Shown: positions 60,972 through 64,000 of the stretch, one piece after another
Numbering within the stretch: position 1 is the stretch's first letter
Layout of the letters: each line of letters opens with the position of its first letter
Origin: Leptodontidium sp. MPI-SDFR-AT-0119
Taxonomy: Eukaryota; Ascomycota; Leotiomycetes; Helotiales; Leptodontidiaceae
Assembly (NCBI GenBank): GCA_020726505.1
Contig: JAHLEZ010000002.1
Span: forward strand, 4,526,001-4,590,000
Direction: 5' to 3'
DNA length: 64,000 nt
Made by a program: the position numbers and the translations under genes
Notes under the pieces: generated by a model
What the model was told of the DNA's origin: nothing
The model's input: the letters and a program-made list of their open reading frames with translations, nothing else
The model's database searches: none

Positions 60972-63091
60972 ATGCAAGTTCCACACTTCACTGGTCAGCA
61001 TGGCGGGGATGCAAACGGTCCTTTCAGCTTCTTGAACCCCACAACACGACGCTACAGACTACCGTTTCACAAACAGAGCAATCAAGCAAGCCAGGATGAT
61101 CTGCTGAATAAAGGGAGTGGCAATAGAGAAGTGGACGAATCTCAGGCGCCTACACCGAAGAAGAGGAATGAGATACGAGTTGGAGATGTTGAGAGGTTAT
61201 TTCGCACGAGGGATAACAGGAAAGGTAGTCTAGTTCGGGAATCTAGCCTTTTTCTTGAATAATCTGGGGCCTTTCTATAAAGAATTACTTTACTGATGAG
61301 ATATGTATGCAGGTCGGCATCAAATCTCCATCTCCCCCTCCATCCACCAAGACGCACAATACCTAACCCCACCACCGACCAACACCCTCCTCGCCACCCT
61401 CCACGGTATCATCCGCATGTTCACTGTCTTCCCTTACTGGGATGTCTCCTACCTCGTCGCTCTCATCTTCACAATCGGCTCCGTAGACTGGTGCGTCAAC
61501 GCCTTCTTCGTCTGGCTACCCCTCCAAATGCCGTCCTCCGAATTCCCAGGCGAGATCGCAAACGCAGGAGGCATCAGTGCCTTTGTCGGCGCCACTATAT
61601 TCGAGATGGGGAGTGTCCTGTTGATGATTGAAGCCGTGAATGAGAATCGTGCTGATTGTTTTGGGTGGGCTGTGGAAGAGGTGTTGGAGGAGAGTGGTCT
61701 GAGGAGGCTGAGGCCTGATGGGTGTGTACATCATCATGGAAATAAGAAGAACTTGGTAGGGAAGGGGAAGGCTGTCGATGGTATATTCTACCCTTGGCCT
61801 CACTTGGAATTCTGAGAATGATTGCTGATTAACTCTGGTACAGGCAAACCTCCCTTGGATGTTGAAATGGCGCCAAAGGATGAGCCGAACTCCAAGTCTG
61901 CTAGGACTTGGACTTGGTTGCCTACTTGGTATGAGTTGAGGACGCATTACTTCAAAGAAGTGGGCTTTTTGGCCTGCCTGTCGCAAATGACGGGAGCGAC
62001 TATCTTCGTAAGTTGTTGAATGTTTGTTTTGTTTAACTGGCTCTGGAAGGGGTGCCGAAAACAAAATTTATTCATGTGGAAATGGAACGGGTACTCGAGC
62101 GGCTTAAGTAAGGCTTCTGTCTTCGTCAAGTGATGATTTACGAGCTTCAGGATATGCGTGGATTGCGGAAAGCTTCGTTGGTACTGATTCTATTCGGTCT
62201 GCATCAAGAGACAAGCGTCTGTTTACGGTAAGTAATCTGGAAGTAGGTTTGGCCATAAGTATTCATTACCCGTCACCACAGCGACTTCAATGAAATGCTT
62301 CAGTAAGCTACGGAGGGAATTTCCAGGAAGGCATTCGAAGTAAGATCGTTCGCTTGTGGGGGATCTGGAAAGTTGAAGCAGCACGATCGAACTAATCTCA
62401 GCAATGCCAAATATACCGAATTATACACAGAACATTCTGAGTCTTCGATTGTAATGATTCGTTCACTTTTCTACTCATAAGGTCATACATTTTCTCTCTC
62501 GAAGAACATCTCACTGACTCGCCTCCAAAAGTGGTTATCAGGCTTCACAGCTCTCCCATCCATCTACAGCCGTCTCACCTCAACAGCAGCTCAGAACGGA
62601 GCGTACTGGCTTCCACAAGTACTAGGAGGCACAGGCTTCATCATCTCGGGCTTCCTATTCATGGTAGAAACACAGCAGAAATGGTATCTCCCCGCCCCAA
62701 AAGTGCTAGGCTGGCATATCGGAGTGTGGAACTTGATAGGAGTAAGTTTGCTGGCTTTCGATTTTAAACTTTCAACTTTCACTCCTGTTATACGAGCGAG
62801 ATACGAGAGACTCCGAGTCTGACTTATCAATGTTTTTTGTGCTGTATGTGCTGTATGTGCTGTGCTAACGTGCTTGTTATAAAGGGTATCGGATTCACAC
62901 TCTGCGGCGCTCTTGGCTTCGCTGCTTCTAACAGCGGATGTGTCTACCAAGGGTCACTCGCTACGTTCTGGGGTTCGTGGTGTTTCCTTGTTGGGAGTGT
63001 TATTCAGTGGTACGAGAGTTTGGATAAGCATCCTGTTAACGTGGGCGTGGAAGAAGGCGGGGAACGAGTCTCGGATACGCAACCCGTGTGA
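60972..63091 (+). CDS. Multi-pass integral membrane protein of unknown function
   Basis: Exons are 60972-61224, 61313-61780, 61844-62007, 62532-62741 and 62885-63091, in phase, 433 aa. The N-terminal ~85 residues are hydrophilic and basic. Six to seven hydrophobic segments follow, including YLVALIFTIGSVDWCVNAFF, GISAFVGATIFEMGSVLLMI, FLACLSQMTGATIFWLSGFT, GTGFIISGFLFMVE, WNLIGGIGFTLCGALGFA and WGSWCFLVGSVIQWYE. Two hydrophilic loops lie in the middle (about 190-255). I recognise it as a widely conserved fungal membrane-protein type but know no function. The junction GATIF|WLSGFTALPS was chosen because it keeps a continuous membrane segment and uses a CTGAC branch and AAAAG acceptor; it implies a 524-nt intron, far longer than the others (63-143 nt). 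Confidence 0.78.
62008..62531 (+). other. Unusually long intron (524 nt)
   Basis: Bounded by GTAAGT and AAAAG. It contains internal donor-like GTAAGG (62108) and GTAAGT (62226) and a protein-like stretch around 62149-62225 that cannot be joined in phase to the preceding exon. This suggests an insertion or a nested intron. Confidence 0.55.
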
Positions 63092-64000
63092 TCCGGGAGT
63101 TATGGAACGTTTTTGTTTTGATGATCCTTTTTGGGGGGGGGGCATTTGGGAATAGCGTGGAGTTAGCTAGGAGTTCAGGTTACGTTTGTGTTTGCATATG
63201 TGGGAATGGAAAAGTTTCCCGGTGTCAGAGGATTGAAAATGTTGCATGTAATAACCCTTGGACTGCGACATGGGGTCAGTTTCGATTGCTAGTACCACCA
63301 TGAGTCCGATGCATCTAGACCTGACTTTAGAAGTCAATAGCTGCCTTCAATCTCATGATACCAACTTCGTCCAGACCTCCATCTCCAGAGATTACCCAAA
63401 TTCATTTCAAAACATACCCATCTCCCGTTGATCCAGTTCCAGATATATCATCTCTCGAAGCTACAGTACCACGTCAAGAACATCTTCCCCGGACTGTATT
63501 CATCCACCCTCCCATCCCATCCACTCGACCGGATTCCCCACCATATCTATAATTATAGGATCACAGACCACTTCCCTCTGGCAAAGCTGCGCCTCCAGGT
63601 AAGGCACCCAAAAAAGCAAGAACACGCTAAAAAGCAAAATCCTAAAAACATATACAAAAGAGGCCGTGCGTTCCCCTACGAGCTCAAAAGGTGATCTTGC
63701 TTTTTGGTGTGTTGTTGCTTTTTGCTATGCCCTACTTGGAGGCGTAGCTTTGCCGGAGGGTAGTGTTCTCCGATCCCACGATGACACTTCCTCCCTTCCG
63801 TCGGGTCGGGACACAACGTTCCCCAGCGCCTCCCACCCAGCGGAACGATAGCCAACTTCTTTGCCAGGATACTTAATTGAGGTAAGACAAAGGCAGTTCG
63901 TTAATTAGCACCGCTCTTCCCATCTCCCGGGCCGTTCCACATCAGCCTCCTCGGCTCAGTTCCCGACGCCTACCTGCCTTTCTGCCCAACTAACTTCTCT
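63092..64000. other. Right flank without a recognised gene
   Basis: Begins with the 3' UTR of the membrane-protein gene. Short open frames only. The last 300 bases are A/C- and pyrimidine-rich and may be a leader of a gene beyond the window. Confidence 0.4.

Overview
This window is nuclear DNA of a filamentous ascomycete (Pezizomycotina). The evidence is short GT-AG introns, mostly 47-106 nt with CTRAY-type branch sites, and fungal-specific genes such as an APSES factor of the StuA type, an ApsA/Num1-type cortical PH protein, a Cut12-like spindle-pole protein and a fungal-type CSN3. The StuA and RPA sequences look closest to Leotiomycetes/Sordariomycetes to my eye; that placement is an inference made without a search. 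I support 15 protein genes. For 14 of them I could resolve an exon structure whose phases add up; in one of these (the amidohydrolase) one junction is still doubtful. The fifteenth (34.1-35.3 kb) is only partly supported.

Layout. 1-6.46 kb holds no confident gene, only coding-like debris near 5 kb. 6.5-8.7 kb is an ACSS3/propionyl-CoA-type acyl-CoA synthetase (+). 8.7-11.1 kb is non-coding and carries three diverged copies of one ~200-bp unit. 11.1-12.1 kb is a short-chain dehydrogenase (+), and 13.0-14.3 kb a PIG3-like quinone oxidoreductase (+). 14.9-17.1 kb is a Cut12-like spindle-pole protein (-), and 17.8-18.9 kb a small Rev1-like BRCT protein (-). 18.9-29.7 kb is a ~10.9-kb gene-free, microsatellite-rich stretch ending in the long leader of stuA (29.8-31.8 kb, +). 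34.1-35.3 kb is a probable hypothetical gene (-). 36.7-38.1 kb is an amidohydrolase of the dihydroxybenzoate/resorcylate decarboxylase family with a secretory N-terminus (-), followed by tandem repeats and a 119-bp MITE (38.3-39.0 kb).

39.7-47.8 kb is a compact housekeeping block: a dienelactone-hydrolase-like protein (-), RPA1 (+), CSN3 (-) and PRO2 (+), with shared divergent promoters between the first two and the last two. 50.4-54.6 kb is the apsA-like gene (-). 54.6-59.6 kb is gene-free apart from one unexplained 349-codon frame. 59.6-60.6 kb is a type II haloacid dehalogenase-like protein (-), divergent from a multi-pass membrane protein (60.97-63.09 kb, +). The last 0.9 kb holds nothing I can name.

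These genes do not form an obvious pathway or secondary-metabolite cluster. Functional links are loose: ApsA-like and Cut12-like proteins both act in nuclear positioning or division; the RPA1 promoter carries an ACGCGT box (G1/S regulation) and the PRO2 promoter a TGAGTCA box (general amino-acid control). I did not find a convincing new multi-gene system. The more unusual signals are small-scale: GC-AG introns in two genes, a tandem splice acceptor inside an SDR catalytic motif, an intron without a visible acceptor in the secreted decarboxylase-like gene, the MITE, the tandem non-coding units, and the long AUG-less open stretch preceding stuA.
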